Below are positions 42,082 through 51,563 of a stretch of DNA of 64,000 bases, piece by piece; within the stretch, counting starts at the first letter, position 1; each line of letters starts with the position of its first letter. The notes below the pieces were generated by a model, which was given only the letters and a program-made list of their open reading frames with translations, was not told the DNA's origin and searched no databases. This DNA is from Pyxidicoccus parkwaysis. GTDB lineage: Bacteria > Myxococcota > Myxococcia > Myxococcales > Myxococcaceae. The stretch covers positions 2,093,501 to 2,157,500 of the forward strand of contig NZ_CP071090.1 in the NCBI RefSeq assembly GCF_017301735.1, written 5' to 3'. Made by a program: the position numbers and the translations under genes.

Positions 42082-43152
42082 GTGCAGACCCCCTCGCCCC
42101 CCCGACGGCTCGGGGAGCTCGCCGCCCACGTTGGCGGTGAGCTCCTCGGCGACCCCCAGCAGCTCATCCACGGACTCAACGGGCTCGAGGAAGCGGGCCC
42201 GGGGGACGTGTCCTTCTACGGCAACACCCGCTACCGGCGGCAGTTCGAGGCCACCCGCGCCTCCGCCGTCCTGGTGGGCGCGGGCACCGACGCGCCGCCT
42301 CGCGACGGCATGTCGCTGGTGCGCGTGCCCAACCCGCACCTGGCCTACGCGAAGCTGCTGGCCCTGTTCCACCCGCCGTCGCGTCCGTCCCCGGGCGTGC
42401 GCCCCGGCGCGTGGGTGCACCCGGAGGCCACCGTGCATCCGGAGGCCACGCTGTTGCCCGGCGCCTCGGTGGACCGCGGCGCCAGCGTGGGCGCGCGCAC
42501 GGTGCTGTACCCCGGCGCCTACGTGGGCGAGCAGGCCCGCGTGGGTGACGACTGCATCCTGTACCCCAACGTCACGGTGCGCGAGCGGTGCATCGTCGGC
42601 ACCCGCGTCATCCTCCACGCCTCCAGCGTGGTGGGCGCGGACGGCTTCGGCTTCGCCTTCAACCCGGAAGGGGCGGAGGGGCCGGAGCACTTCAAGATTC
42701 CCCAGGTGGGCATCGTCCGCATCGAGGACGACGTCGAAGTCGGGGCCTGCACCTGCATCGACCGCGCGACGGTGGGTGAGACGGTGGTGGGCCGCGGCAC
42801 GAAGCTGGACAACCTGGTGCAGATTGCCCACAACGTGAAGGTGGGTCCGCTGTCGCTCATCTGCGCGCAGGCCGGCGTGTCCGGCTCGGCGGAGATTGGC
42901 ACCGGCGTGGTGCTGGCCGGACAGGTGGGCGTGGTGGGCCACATCCGCGTGGGTGACTTGGCCAAGGTCGGCGCCCAGTCCGGTGTGGCGCACGACGTGG
43001 AAGACGGACAGGTGGTGAGCGGCAGTCCGGCGGTGCCCCACAAGGAATGGCTCCGGGCCAGCGCGGCCGCGGGGCAGGTGGCGGACCTGCTCAAGGAAGT
43101 GCGTGCCCTGCGCCGCAGGGTTGAGACGCTGGAGAAGGAGAAGGGGGAGTGA
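42082..43152 (+). CDS. lpxD: UDP-3-O-(3-hydroxyacyl)glucosamine N-acyltransferase
   Basis: A 356-residue acyltransferase for the third step of lipid A synthesis. Residues about 1-105 form the uridine-binding domain ([20 protein letters not shown]). A left-handed beta-helix of hexapeptide repeats spans about 108-300, with the catalytic His at H250 in [11 protein letters not shown]-terminal helix (about 320-356) holds the trimer. The start is GTG 42082, 11 bases after skp. Its stop overlaps the fabZ ATG by one base (TGATG). Confidence 0.97.
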   Translation: MQTPSPPRRLGELAAHVGGELLGDPQQLIHGLNGLEEAGPGDVSFYGNTRYRRQFEATRASAVLVGAGTDAPPRDGMSLVRVPNPHLAYAKLLALFHPPSRPSPGVRPGAWVHPEATVHPEATLLPGASVDRGASVGARTVLYPGAYVGEQARVGDDCILYPNVTVRERCIVGTRVILHASSVVGADGFGFAFNPEGAEGPEHFKIPQVGIVRIEDDVEVGACTCIDRATVGETVVGRGTKLDNLVQIAHNVKVGPLSLICAQAGVSGSAEIGTGVVLAGQVGVVGHIRVGDLAKVGAQSGVAHDVEDGQVVSGSPAVPHKEWLRASAAAGQVADLLKEVRALRRRVETLEKEKGE

Positions 43153-43613
43153 TGGACATCCAAGAGATCCAGAACCTGCTGCCTCACCGCTACCCGTTCC
43201 TCCTCGTGGACCGGGTGGTGGAAATCGTGCCCGGTCAGAAGCTGATGGCGTACAAGAACGTCACTGTGAATGAGCCCTTCTTCAACGGGCACTTCCCGGG
43301 GCAGCCGGTGATGCCGGGCGTGCTCATCCTGGAGGCGCTGGCGCAGGCCATGGCCATCCTCGCCTACAAGAGCGAGGGCATGGACCCCAAGCAGAAGCTC
43401 ACCTACCTGATGGGCGTGGACGGGGCGCGCTTCCGGAAGCCCGTGCTGCCGGGCGACCGCCTGCACCTCTCCATCGAGGTGCTGCGCCACAAGGGTTCGG
43501 TGTGGAAGACGAAGGGCACGGCGTTGGTCGATGGAGTGAGGGTCGCCGAGGGCGAGTTCCTCGCGACCGTTGTGGACAAGAACGCCAAGGCGGACGAGCC
43601 CGCGGCTCCCTGA
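43152..43613 (+). CDS. fabZ: 3-hydroxyacyl-ACP dehydratase FabZ
   Basis: A 153-residue hot-dog-fold enzyme of fatty acid synthesis. The catalytic pair is H47 (FFNGHFPGQPVMPG) and E61 (LILEALAQ). It competes with LpxA/LpxD for 3-hydroxyacyl-ACP, so its place between lpxD and lpxA ties membrane lipid and lipid A supply together. ATG 43152 overlaps the lpxD stop; GTG one codon earlier is less likely. Confidence 0.97.
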   Translation: MDIQEIQNLLPHRYPFLLVDRVVEIVPGQKLMAYKNVTVNEPFFNGHFPGQPVMPGVLILEALAQAMAILAYKSEGMDPKQKLTYLMGVDGARFRKPVLPGDRLHLSIEVLRHKGSVWKTKGTALVDGVRVAEGEFLATVVDKNAKADEPAAP

Positions 43614-43641
43614 CCGCGGGCTCCGAGCGTAGAGGAAAGAC

Positions 43642-44418
43642 ATGGCTCAGGTTCATCCCACCGCGGTGGTCCATCCCGACGCCCGCCTCCACGAGACGGT
43701 CGAGGTCGGCCCCTACTCGGTCATCGGTCCGCAGGTGACGATTGGCGCGGGCTCGCGGGTGGGCCCGCACGTCGTCATCGAGGGCCGCACCACGCTCGGC
43801 GCGCGCAACCGCATCTACCAGTTCGCCTCCGTGGGCGCGGACCCGCAGGACCTCAAGTACGCTGGCGAGGACACGGAGCTCATCCTCGGGGACGACAACA
43901 GCGTCCGCGAGTTCGTCTCCCTCCACAAGGGCACGGCGGGCGGCGGCGGCGCCACGCGCATCGGCAGCGGCAACCTCTTCATGGCCAACTGCCACGTGGC
44001 GCATGACTGCGTCGTCGGCAACGGCTGCCGCATCGGCAACGGCTCCGCGCTGGCGGGGCACGTGACGATGGAGGACCACGTCATCATCAGCGGCCTGGCG
44101 GCGGTGCACCAGTTCACCCGGCTGGGCAAGCACGCCTTCATCTCCGGCGGCGCCATGGTGACCATGGACATTCCGCCCTACGCCACGGCGCAGGGAGACC
44201 GCGCGGAGCTGGTGGGCCTCAACACCGTGGGCCTGGAGCGCAGCGGCTTCACCAAGGAGCAGATCGAGCGCGTCAAGGAAGCGCACCGCATCCTGTTCCG
44301 CTCGAAGCTGGGCCTTCAGGACGCGATGGCGCGGCTGCGCACGGAGCTGGGTGGCCACCCCGAGGTGGACCACCTCATCGACTTCGTCACGCAGAGCAAG
44401 CGCGGCCTCACGCGCTGA
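43642..44418 (+). CDS. lpxA: UDP-N-acetylglucosamine O-acyltransferase
   Basis: A 258-residue enzyme that performs the first step of lipid A synthesis. The N-terminal three-quarters is a hexapeptide-repeat beta-helix from VHPTAVVHPDARL onward, with the catalytic His H121 in NCHVAHDC and a GGAMVTMDIPPYA-type segment. The C-terminal helical domain includes LVGLNTVGLERSGF. The length matches the family. A clear GAGGAAAG site precedes the ATG, 28 bases after fabZ. Confidence 0.97.
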   Translation: MAQVHPTAVVHPDARLHETVEVGPYSVIGPQVTIGAGSRVGPHVVIEGRTTLGARNRIYQFASVGADPQDLKYAGEDTELILGDDNSVREFVSLHKGTAGGGGATRIGSGNLFMANCHVAHDCVVGNGCRIGNGSALAGHVTMEDHVIISGLAAVHQFTRLGKHAFISGGAMVTMDIPPYATAQGDRAELVGLNTVGLERSGFTKEQIERVKEAHRILFRSKLGLQDAMARLRTELGGHPEVDHLIDFVTQSKRGLTR

Positions 44419-44530
44419 AGCCATCCCAACCCGTTCAGGAGCTGCCCGCGCCGGGGCCGGATTCTCGGCTTCGGCGGCGATGTGCCTGACAGAACCGCAC
44501 CGGCTGGTCCGGGCTGCAGGGGCCAGAGGC

Positions 44531-45355
44531 ATGGAAGGAGCGTCGGCGGTGGAGCGCATCGGCCTCATCGCGGGCAACGGCCAATTGCCCTTCCTCTTCG
44601 CGCGCGCGGCGCGTGCGCGGGGACTGGAGGTGGTGGCCGTGGCGCACCGGGGGGAGACGGACCCGGCGCTGGCCTCGGAAGTGGCGCTGCTCACCTGGGT
44701 GCGGGTAGGGCAGGTGGACCGCATCCAGAAGGCCTTCCGCGAGGCCGGCGTGAAGCAGGCGGCCATGGCGGGCGGCATCGGCCGCGTGCGGGCGCTGAAG
44801 GAGGCCCGGCCGGATTTGGGCGCGGTGCGCATCATCTCCAGGCTGCGCACCTTCCGGGACGACGCGCTCCTGCGCGCGGTGGCCGCGGACTTCGAGGCGC
44901 GCGGCGTCACCATCATCGCCCCCACGGACTTCCTCGGTGAGGTGCTGTGCCCCGAGGGGCACCTCGCGGGGCCGAAGCTCCACCCGGCGCAGGAGAAGGA
45001 CGTGGCGCTGGGCCGCGAAGTCGCGGTGCTGCTGGGCCAGGCGGACGTGGGCCAGACGGTGGTGGTGTATAACGGCCACGTGCTCGCGCTGGAGGCGGTG
45101 GAGGGCACGGATGAGACCATCCGCCGCGGCGGCAAGCTGAACGGCAAGGGCGGCGCCGTGGTGGTGAAGCGCTGCAAGCCGCAGCAGGATTTGCGCTTCG
45201 ACCTGCCGGCGGTGGGCCCGCGCACGCTGGACGTGATGAAGGAAGTGGGCGCGAAGGTGCTGGCGCTCGAGGTGGGGCGCACGGTGCTGCTGGACGCACC
45301 GGCCCTCTTCGCCGGAGCCGAGTCGGCGGGCATCACGATTGTCGGCGTGCCGTGA
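44531..45355 (+). CDS. lpxI: LpxI-family UDP-2,3-diacylglucosamine pyrophosphatase
   Basis: A 274-residue protein matching LpxI, which replaces LpxH in many alpha-, delta- and other proteobacteria and splits UDP-diacylglucosamine to lipid X and UMP. IGLIAGNGQLPFLFARAA starts the N-terminal domain. DFLGEVLCPEGHLAGP and GQTVVVYNGHVLALEAVEGTDE lie at the catalytic domain. ATG 44531 is the last Met before homology begins. It follows lpxA by 112 bases, and its product is the substrate donor for LpxB, encoded on the other strand 3 kb away. Confidence 0.92.
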   Translation: MEGASAVERIGLIAGNGQLPFLFARAARARGLEVVAVAHRGETDPALASEVALLTWVRVGQVDRIQKAFREAGVKQAAMAGGIGRVRALKEARPDLGAVRIISRLRTFRDDALLRAVAADFEARGVTIIAPTDFLGEVLCPEGHLAGPKLHPAQEKDVALGREVAVLLGQADVGQTVVVYNGHVLALEAVEGTDETIRRGGKLNGKGGAVVVKRCKPQQDLRFDLPAVGPRTLDVMKEVGAKVLALEVGRTVLLDAPALFAGAESAGITIVGVP

Positions 45356-45587
45356 GCGCTGACGCGCGGGCCGGGTCCTGGAGTTGACGGACGGGGAGGG
45401 GCCTGCCTCCCTGGTTGCTTCTCCTCATGGCTCCCGCATGGATGAATACCCGTCGCACCTCAAACGTCCCGTGCCGGGAGCGTTTCGCGGGGAGACGCCT
45501 CGTCCTAGCCTGCCGTCGAGGAATCCACCCACCCGGGCCCGTGTATGTGGGCCCACTGCTCGTGACGCCGGAGGTCGACGCCGCGTG

Positions 45588-46610
45588 ATGAATCCCCGCC
45601 TGCTGCTGCTCTCTGTGGCCCTGTGCCTGCCGCTGCCCGCGCTGGCGGACGCCATCCGCGTCGAGCTGGAGGGCAAGGCCGCGCTGGGAGAGAAGCTACC
45701 CACGCTGGTCGTCCACATCGAGGACGCCATCGCCGGCTTCGAGGTGAAGCTCAAGCGCAGCGACGGCAAGGAAGTGAATCTCAAGGGCGGCGGCAAGCCG
45801 GGCGTTACCCGCCGCATCGAGTTGGAGCAGCCGGAAGGGCGCTTCCACTACGAGGGCGAATTGGTGGTGCGCTTCCCGGATGCGGAGTCCGGCAGCATGC
45901 CGCTGTCCTTCGACACGGAGCTGTACGGCGCGCTGAAGCTGGAGGTCCGCAAGGAGGACGTGGACGTCGAGGGGCGCAAGCTGCGCTTCACGCTGAACCG
46001 TCCGGCGGCGCGGGTGGAGTTGACGGTGTTGATGGACACCGGGAAGAAGGCCTTCGACGGGGAGGTCCCCTTCAAGGGCGAGCCGGCGGGCACGCCGCTG
46101 GAGCTGACCTGGCCGAAGGAGGAGGGCCGGGTGATGAAGCTCTCGCTCAAGGCCTTCGACACGTCCGAGTTCTACACGGGGCTCGACTTGTTCCCGTGGC
46201 AGGTGGACATCCCGCACGAGGAGGTGAACTTCGCCTCGGGCAGCGCGGATGTGCCGGCGGCGGAGCGAAGCAAGCTGGACAAGAGCCACGCGCTCATCGC
46301 GGACGCGCTGGCGAAGTACGGGCGCTTCGCGGCGCTGCGGCTGTACGTGCTGGGCCACACGGACACGGTGGGGCCCACGGCGGACAACCGCGAGCTGTCG
46401 CTCAAGCGGGCACGCAGTCTGGCCGCGTACTTCCGGAAGAAGGGGCTCCGGGTGCCGGTCTTCTACGAAGGTTTTGGAGAGCAGTCGCTGGCGGTGGTGA
46501 CGCCGGACGAGACGGCGGAGGCTGCCAACCGCCGCGCCGAGTACATCATCGCCGTGGAGGACCCGGTGCTCCAGCAGGCGCCGTATCCCCCTCGCTGGCG
46601 GAAGCTGTGA
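45588..46610 (+). CDS. OmpA-family peptidoglycan-binding protein
   Basis: A protein of 340 residues from ATG 45588, which begins a signal peptide ending LPALADA. Residues about 22-190 form a beta-rich domain I do not recognise. The C-terminal OmpA/MotB-type domain (about 205-325) has VNFASGSADVP, LGHTDTVGPTADNRELSLKRA and EGFGEQSL; its Asp/Arg pair should bind peptidoglycan diaminopimelate. No transmembrane barrel is evident, so it is probably periplasmic. The 232 bases before it hold no gene I can support. Confidence 0.85.
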   Translation: MNPRLLLLSVALCLPLPALADAIRVELEGKAALGEKLPTLVVHIEDAIAGFEVKLKRSDGKEVNLKGGGKPGVTRRIELEQPEGRFHYEGELVVRFPDAESGSMPLSFDTELYGALKLEVRKEDVDVEGRKLRFTLNRPAARVELTVLMDTGKKAFDGEVPFKGEPAGTPLELTWPKEEGRVMKLSLKAFDTSEFYTGLDLFPWQVDIPHEEVNFASGSADVPAAERSKLDKSHALIADALAKYGRFAALRLYVLGHTDTVGPTADNRELSLKRARSLAAYFRKKGLRVPVFYEGFGEQSLAVVTPDETAEAANRRAEYIIAVEDPVLQQAPYPPRWRKL

Positions 46611-46636
46611 CGGTGAACGACTTGAGGAGAAGACGG

Positions 46637-47107
46637 ATGAGCCGATTCCACCGGATGGCGTGGGCCGCGCTGGGACTGGGACTGCTGGGAAGCGCGGGCT
46701 GTGCGCACACTCCGGCTCGCGTCGTGGTGACGCATGAGTCGGAAGCGGAGAAGTGCCAGCTCGTCCAGTCGGTGCTGAAGGAACCCGAGCCTTCGCAGCT
46801 CCTGCAAGAGGTGGCCTCGGAGGGCCGCGAGGAACCCGCGCCGGTGGTGGTCTACATACGCCGCCCGGAGCAGTCCCTGCTGGAGCGCTTCTTCGTGGGC
46901 GACGAGCCGCTGTGCGGCGACGGCACCTTCAAGGTGGTGCAGGACAACGTGCTCGACGCCGTCGTGGTGTACCTGCAGGAGGTGCAGGACGGCTACGCGT
47001 ACGACGCGCACCGCGCGGGGCCGCAGGAGCTCTCCATGGAGGGCAAGCCCCAGGGCCTCGTGAAGCGCGACGGCCCCGCGTGGGTGGCCTCGCCCGGTCC
47101 TATCTGA
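46637..47107 (+). CDS. hypothetical lipoprotein
   Basis: A 156-residue product from ATG 46637, with a lipobox LLGSAGC (lipidated C22). The mature part is short and acidic. Two Cys residues (EKCQLV, LCGDG) could form a disulphide, and VVVYIRRPEQSLLERFFVGDE and VVVYLQEVQDGYAYDAH suggest a small beta-rich fold. I do not recognise the family. It follows the OmpA-family gene after 26 bases, with GGAGAAG upstream, and its last 8 bases overlap the end of marC on the other strand. Confidence 0.65.
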   Translation: MSRFHRMAWAALGLGLLGSAGCAHTPARVVVTHESEAEKCQLVQSVLKEPEPSQLLQEVASEGREEPAPVVVYIRRPEQSLLERFFVGDEPLCGDGTFKVVQDNVLDAVVVYLQEVQDGYAYDAHRAGPQELSMEGKPQGLVKRDGPAWVASPGPI

Positions 47108-47729
47108 GCAACTCCTTGCCGCCGTCCGCGATGAACTGCACGGCAATCGCGGCGAGGATGAGCCCCATCACACGCTCGACAATCGCGACGCCGGACTGGC
47201 GCAGCACGCGCTGAATCAGCCCGGACGCGCGGAGGATGAAGTAGGACGCCACGAACGTAATCACGATGGCGGCCAGCACGGGAATCGCAGTCGTCAGCGA
47301 GCTGCTCCCCTTGGCCATCAGCACCATGGCGGTGGCGATGGCGCCCGGGCCGGACAGCAGCGGAATGGCCAGCGGGACGATGGCCACGTCCTCCTTCACC
47401 ACGCCTTCCTGCTCCTCGGTGGGAGTGGTGCGTGTCTCGGACGGGCGGGCGCGGAGCATGTCCAGCGCGGTGATGAGCAGCAGGATTCCGCCGGCCACGC
47501 GGAAGGCGCCCAGCGACACTCCGAACACCTTGAAGATGACGCCGCCGAAGAGGGCGAAGAACAACATCATCCCGCACGCGACGAGACAGGCGCGCATCGC
47601 CGTGCGGCGCACCTTCTCCTGCGAGTCCCCGGCCGTCATCGCCAGGAACAACGGCACCACGCCCACGGGGTCCACCACGAAGAAGACCGCCGACAGCGAC
47701 ACCAGGAACAGCGACAGGTACCCCGACAT
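47100..47729 (-). CDS. MarC-family integral membrane protein
   Basis: A 209-residue protein with six likely membrane helices and the family's FFVVDPVGVVPLFLAMT start, GPGAIATAMVL middle and RVMGLILAAIAVQF end. The MarC/UPF0056 family was once linked to multiple antibiotic resistance, but its function is unsettled. It ends 8 bases inside the convergent lipoprotein gene. It is 15 bases downstream of the glycosyltransferase gene and is likely the last gene of the lpxB transcript. Confidence 0.9.
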   Translation of the reverse strand: MSGYLSLFLVSLSAVFFVVDPVGVVPLFLAMTAGDSQEKVRRTAMRACLVACGMMLFFALFGGVIFKVFGVSLGAFRVAGGILLLITALDMLRARPSETRTTPTEEQEGVVKEDVAIVPLAIPLLSGPGAIATAMVLMAKGSSSLTTAIPVLAAIVITFVASYFILRASGLIQRVLRQSGVAIVERVMGLILAAIAVQFIADGGKELLR

Positions 47730-47744
47730 GACACGCCCCCGGGA

Positions 47745-48464
47745 CTACACCTTGAGGCGCAGCTTCCACACCATGGTGAGGGCCTCGGCGAAGATCTTCT
47801 TGCTCATCTTCGAATGGCCCACGCGGCGGTCCTCGAAGACGATGGGAATCTCGCGCACGGTGAAGCCCTTCTTCAGGGTGCGGTAGGTGAGCTCAATCTG
47901 GAACGCGTACCCGGTGCTCTTCACCGCATCCAGGTCGATGGACTCCAGCACGCGGCGGTGGAAGCACTTGAAGCCGCCGGTGAGGTCTCGGATGCCCACG
48001 CCCAGAATCGTGCGCGCGTAGAGGCTGCCGCCGCGGCTGATGACCTGCCGGCCCACGCCCCAGTTCACCGTGCCGCCGCCCGTGACGTAGCGCGAGCCCA
48101 GCACCAGGTCCGCGCCCGCCTGGGCCGCGTCGATGAAGCCGGGCAGGTAGCGCGGGTCATGGCTGAAGTCCGCGTCCATCTCCAGGATGTACGTGTAGCC
48201 CTCGGCCAGCGCCCAGCGGAAGGCGGCGAGGTACGCGCGGCCCAGGCCCTCCTTCTTCTCGCGGTGCAGCACCCGCACGCGCGAATCCTTGGCGGCGAGC
48301 GCGTCGGCGAGCTGCCCCGTGCCGTCGGGCGAGTTGTCGTCGACGACGAGGATGTCCACGCGGGCATCGGCCTTCAGCACCGCCTGGACGATGGCCTCGA
48401 TGTTTTCCCGCTCGTTGTACGTGGGGATGCAGACCAGGGCAGGGTTCATGACCCGGCGGGACAT
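47745..48464 (-). CDS. polyprenol/dolichol-phosphate mannosyltransferase-like GT2
   Basis: A 239-residue GT-A enzyme. CIPTYNERENIEAIV, VDDNSPDGTG and MDADFSHDP carry the nucleotide-binding and metal-binding Asp residues. RDLTGGFKCFHRRVLE and the C-terminal RRVGHSKMSKKIF are typical of Dpm1-type synthases lacking the membrane domain. It should charge a polyprenyl phosphate with a sugar, possibly for protein or envelope glycosylation. ATG 48464 (or 48449) starts 3 bases after the lpxB stop. Confidence 0.88.
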   Translation of the reverse strand: MSRRVMNPALVCIPTYNERENIEAIVQAVLKADARVDILVVDDNSPDGTGQLADALAAKDSRVRVLHREKKEGLGRAYLAAFRWALAEGYTYILEMDADFSHDPRYLPGFIDAAQAGADLVLGSRYVTGGGTVNWGVGRQVISRGGSLYARTILGVGIRDLTGGFKCFHRRVLESIDLDAVKSTGYAFQIELTYRTLKKGFTVREIPIVFEDRRVGHSKMSKKIFAEALTMVWKLRLKV

Positions 48465-48467
48465 ACC

Positions 48468-49619
48468 CTAAACGGGGCGCGGGGGCAGCAGCTCCAGTAC
48501 GGACTCCGCCGCCCGGGTGGCGGCCCCGGCCTCGCCCAGCCGGCCCCGCATCTCCGCCAGGCCCCGCAACATCTCCTCGCGGGGGGCCCCCGGCGTCCAC
48601 ACCCGGCGGACCTCCTCGGCGATGCGCTCGGGCGTCATCTCCCCCTGGAGCAGCTCCGGCACCACCTTCCGGCCGGCCAGCAGGTTCACCAGCGACACGA
48701 AGGCCACCTTCAGCATCAGCCGGCCCACCCAGTACGTGATGAGCGACACCCGGTAGACGACCACCAGTGGACGCTGCATCAGTCCGGCTTCCAGCACCGC
48801 CGTCCCCGAGGCCACCACCGCCGCGTCGCTGGCGCCCACCACCTCGGGGGCGTGTCCGTCCACCAGCACCGGGGACAGGCCGCTGCCCTCGAAGCGGGAC
48901 GTCACCTCCTCACGGGGGATGGTGGGGGCCACCGGCACCACCACCTGCAGTCCGGGCCGCTCGGCGGCGAGACGCTTCGCCGCGTCCACCATGGTGGGCA
49001 GCAGACGTCGGATTTCACTCATCCGGCTGCCGGGAAGCAGTGCGAGCGTGGGGGCGTCCTTCTGGAGGCCCAGCCGCTCGCGGAAGGCGGTGGCGGTGTC
49101 GGGTGCGGGCACCTGCTCCACCACGGGGCTGCCGACGTAGCGGGCGCTGACCCCGGCCTCCCGGTAGAAGGCCTCCTCGAAGGGGAGGATGCAGAGCATC
49201 CGGTCCACCAGGCGTTTGATGGTGCGCACCCGGCCCCGGCGCCAGGCCCAGATCATCGGAGAGACGTAGTAGGCCACCGGGACTCCCAGCGCCTTGAGCT
49301 TCTCCGCCAGTCTGAGGTTGAAGTCGGGGATGTCCACCAGGATGGCGACGTCGGGGCGGCGCTCGGCGGCGGCCTGGGCCAGCCCCTTGAGGATTTGGAG
49401 GATGCGGGGGATGCGGGGGAGCACCTCGGTGATGCCCATGACGGACACCTCGCGGGCGTCGTAGAGCAGCTCCACCCCCCGAGCGGCCAGGCGGGAGCCT
49501 CCCATGCCGAAGAAGGTGAGGTCCGGGCGGCGGGCCTGGAGGGCGGCGACGAGCTCTGCGGCGTGGGTATCGCCAGAGGCCTCGCCGGCCACGACGAGGA
49601 TGCGGGGCGGGGGCGTCAT
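48468..49619 (-). CDS. lpxB: lipid-A-disaccharide synthase
   Basis: A 383-residue GT19 enzyme joining lipid X and UDP-diacylglucosamine into the lipid A disaccharide. LVVAGEASGDTHAAELV starts the protein, and VDIPDFNLRLAEKLK, YYVSPMIWAWRRGR and LLPGSRMSEIRR are strong LpxB signatures. The length matches E. coli. ATG 49619 was chosen; the longer open frame runs over the divergent neighbour. It is transcribed away from the lpxD-lpxI block, unlike the usual contiguous order, and heads a three-gene transcript with the GT2 and marC. Confidence 0.96.
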   Translation of the reverse strand: MTPPPRILVVAGEASGDTHAAELVAALQARRPDLTFFGMGGSRLAARGVELLYDAREVSVMGITEVLPRIPRILQILKGLAQAAAERRPDVAILVDIPDFNLRLAEKLKALGVPVAYYVSPMIWAWRRGRVRTIKRLVDRMLCILPFEEAFYREAGVSARYVGSPVVEQVPAPDTATAFRERLGLQKDAPTLALLPGSRMSEIRRLLPTMVDAAKRLAAERPGLQVVVPVAPTIPREEVTSRFEGSGLSPVLVDGHAPEVVGASDAAVVASGTAVLEAGLMQRPLVVVYRVSLITYWVGRLMLKVAFVSLVNLLAGRKVVPELLQGEMTPERIAEEVRRVWTPGAPREEMLRGLAEMRGRLGEAGAATRAAESVLELLPPRPV

Positions 49620-49677
49620 GAGGGGGCACGCATCGTACCTGATGCGCGAGCGGGTGAAGGTGTAGAGTGAGGCACGC

Positions 49678-51561
49678 TTGAAGACGCTTCTGCTCGCCGA
49701 GAGCCATCCCCCCACGCTCGAGCACCTGAAGGGCCTGCTCTCCCAGGCCGGGTACTCCGTGCGCGCGGTGAATGACCCGGTGACTGCGATGGAGCACTTC
49801 GCGGCGGACAACCCGGCGGTGGTGGTGCTGGCGGTGGACCTGCCGCGCGTCGAGGGTGCGCACGTGGTGCACCTCATCCGCGCCCACAGCCAGGGCGCGC
49901 GGGTGCCCATTGTCGCCATCGACAAGGGGCACCTCGGCCGGGCGCGCGGCGTGGCGTCCGTGCTGGACTTGAAGGTCAACGCGTACATCGCGGACCCGCT
50001 CAAGCCGGGCGAGCTGGTGCCCAAGCTGGAGTCCCTGGTGAAGGCGGCCCAGGCCGTGCCGCTCAGCGGCCTGGCGGCCACGCTGTCCAAGCCGGCCGTC
50101 AACTCGGGGGAGCTGAAGGGCTATCCGCTGCCCGGGCTGCTGCACTCGCTCTACCGGCTGCGCCGCGACGGCGTGCTGGTGGTGGCGCACCGGGACTTGA
50201 GCCGGCGGGTGTTCTTCCTGCGCGGCGCGGCGGTGAGCTACGACTCCTCGTCGAAGGCGGACTCGCTGCCGCGCTTCCTGGTGGACCGCAAGGTGCTCAC
50301 CCCGCAGCAGGCGGAGCGCGTGACGGAGTCGCTGGCCTCCGGGCTGCGCATCGGCGCCGCGCTGGCGGACGAGGGCGTGGAGGCGGTGGGTGAAGAGCTG
50401 TTGCAGCTGCTACGGGATTACACCCGGGACAGGCTGGAGCGCGTGCTGGGCATGCGCGAGGGGCGCTACGCCTTCTACGCGGGGGACGAGTTCGCCGCCG
50501 AGGTGGCCTCGGTGGAGGTGCCGCCCCTGGCCCCGGTGCTCGCGGGCGCGCGGCGGTGCTTCCCGCTGAAGGTGATGGCGGCGTCGCTGCGGGCGAACCT
50601 GGGCGAGTACCCGGTGCGCTCGTCCGAGTTCGGCCGTGACTTGCAGGCGATGGCGCTGGACACCGACGACCTGAAGATTGCGATGCAGGTCAACGGCCGC
50701 ATCGTGCTCAGGGATTTGCTCGCGCACGGACGCGGCGAGCTAGGCAAGGCGGTGTCGCTCCTGTGGTTCCTCAAGCTGACGGGCGGGGTGACGTACTCCC
50801 CGATTCCGGTGGCCTCGGGGTCGGACGTGCTGTCCAACGCGGTGCTGCCGGACCGGATTGCGCCGCGCAAGCGCAAGGCGCTTCCGGCGGAGACGGCGGC
50901 GTCCCTGCGCGAGGAGGCGGTGCGCATCATCACCCGCAGCTACTTCGGCAGCCTGGGGCTGGACATCGCCGCGGACACGGAGGCGGTGGAGCGCGCGTAC
51001 CACGAGACGGCGATGCGCTTTCACCCGGACACGCATGCCGAGTTCGACATCTCGGACCTGAGGGACTTGCTGGAGTCGGTGCAGGAGAAGCTGTCGGCCG
51101 CGTACCGGGTGCTGAGCGTGGAGGAGAAGCGCAAGGCGTACCTTCAGTACCTCTTCAGCCGGCTGGACGTGGGGCGCAACTCGGCGGTGGTGGTGGAGGC
51201 GGAGATTGCGCTGCGGCGGGGTGAGGCCGCGCTGAAGCGGCGCGACTTCACCACGGCGATGCTCGCCTTCGAGGAGGCGGTGGAGGCCAACCCCAACGAG
51301 CCGGAGTTCTACGCGTGGCTGGCGTGGGCCACGTACATCGCGGCGCCGGGGGCCCTGCTGGTGCGCGCGCAGAAGGCGCAGAAGGTGCTGAAGAAGGCGC
51401 TGTCGCTGGGGCCGTACGTGGAGCGGCTGCACATCATCGCGGCCATCATCGACACGGACCTGGGTGACGCGCCGCTGGCGCGCAAGAAGCTGCTCAAGGT
51501 GCTGGAGTACAACCCCTATTCGCAGCTCGCGAAGGCGGCGTTGCGCAAGGTGGGCCGTTAG
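49678..51561 (+). CDS. mosaic protein: receiver, DUF4388, DnaJ and TPR domains
   Basis: A protein of 627 residues from TTG 49678. Residues 1-120 are a receiver with D54 (LAVDLPR) but with AE in place of the usual acidic pair (A7/E8), so phosphorylation is doubtful. Residues about 140-260 resemble DUF4388 (GYPLPGLLHSLYRLRRDGVLVVAH). About 415-490 is a J-domain with H449-P450-D451, able in principle to stimulate DnaK. The C-terminus (about 500-627) has TPR-like helices. It lies 58 bases from the divergent lpxB and 2 bases before the MsbA-like gene. Role unknown. Confidence 0.8.
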   Translation: MKTLLLAESHPPTLEHLKGLLSQAGYSVRAVNDPVTAMEHFAADNPAVVVLAVDLPRVEGAHVVHLIRAHSQGARVPIVAIDKGHLGRARGVASVLDLKVNAYIADPLKPGELVPKLESLVKAAQAVPLSGLAATLSKPAVNSGELKGYPLPGLLHSLYRLRRDGVLVVAHRDLSRRVFFLRGAAVSYDSSSKADSLPRFLVDRKVLTPQQAERVTESLASGLRIGAALADEGVEAVGEELLQLLRDYTRDRLERVLGMREGRYAFYAGDEFAAEVASVEVPPLAPVLAGARRCFPLKVMAASLRANLGEYPVRSSEFGRDLQAMALDTDDLKIAMQVNGRIVLRDLLAHGRGELGKAVSLLWFLKLTGGVTYSPIPVASGSDVLSNAVLPDRIAPRKRKALPAETAASLREEAVRIITRSYFGSLGLDIAADTEAVERAYHETAMRFHPDTHAEFDISDLRDLLESVQEKLSAAYRVLSVEEKRKAYLQYLFSRLDVGRNSAVVVEAEIALRRGEAALKRRDFTTAMLAFEEAVEANPNEPEFYAWLAWATYIAAPGALLVRAQKAQKVLKKALSLGPYVERLHIIAAIIDTDLGDAPLARKKLLKVLEYNPYSQLAKAALRKVGR

Positions 51562-51563
51562 CG

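Noticed and set aside
45384..45410. TTGACG at about 45384 as a promoter for the OmpA-family gene
   Set aside because: No acceptable -10 was found at 16-18 bases, so it was not listed.
45356..45587. Long in-frame upstream extension of the OmpA-family gene (from 45384)
   Set aside because: It would place about 68 Arg/Pro-rich residues before a clear signal peptide that starts at ATG 45588.
47100..47107. Overlap of the small lipoprotein gene and marC as a sign of an error
   Set aside because: An 8-base tail-to-tail overlap between convergent genes is ordinary in compact genomes, and both proteins end sensibly.
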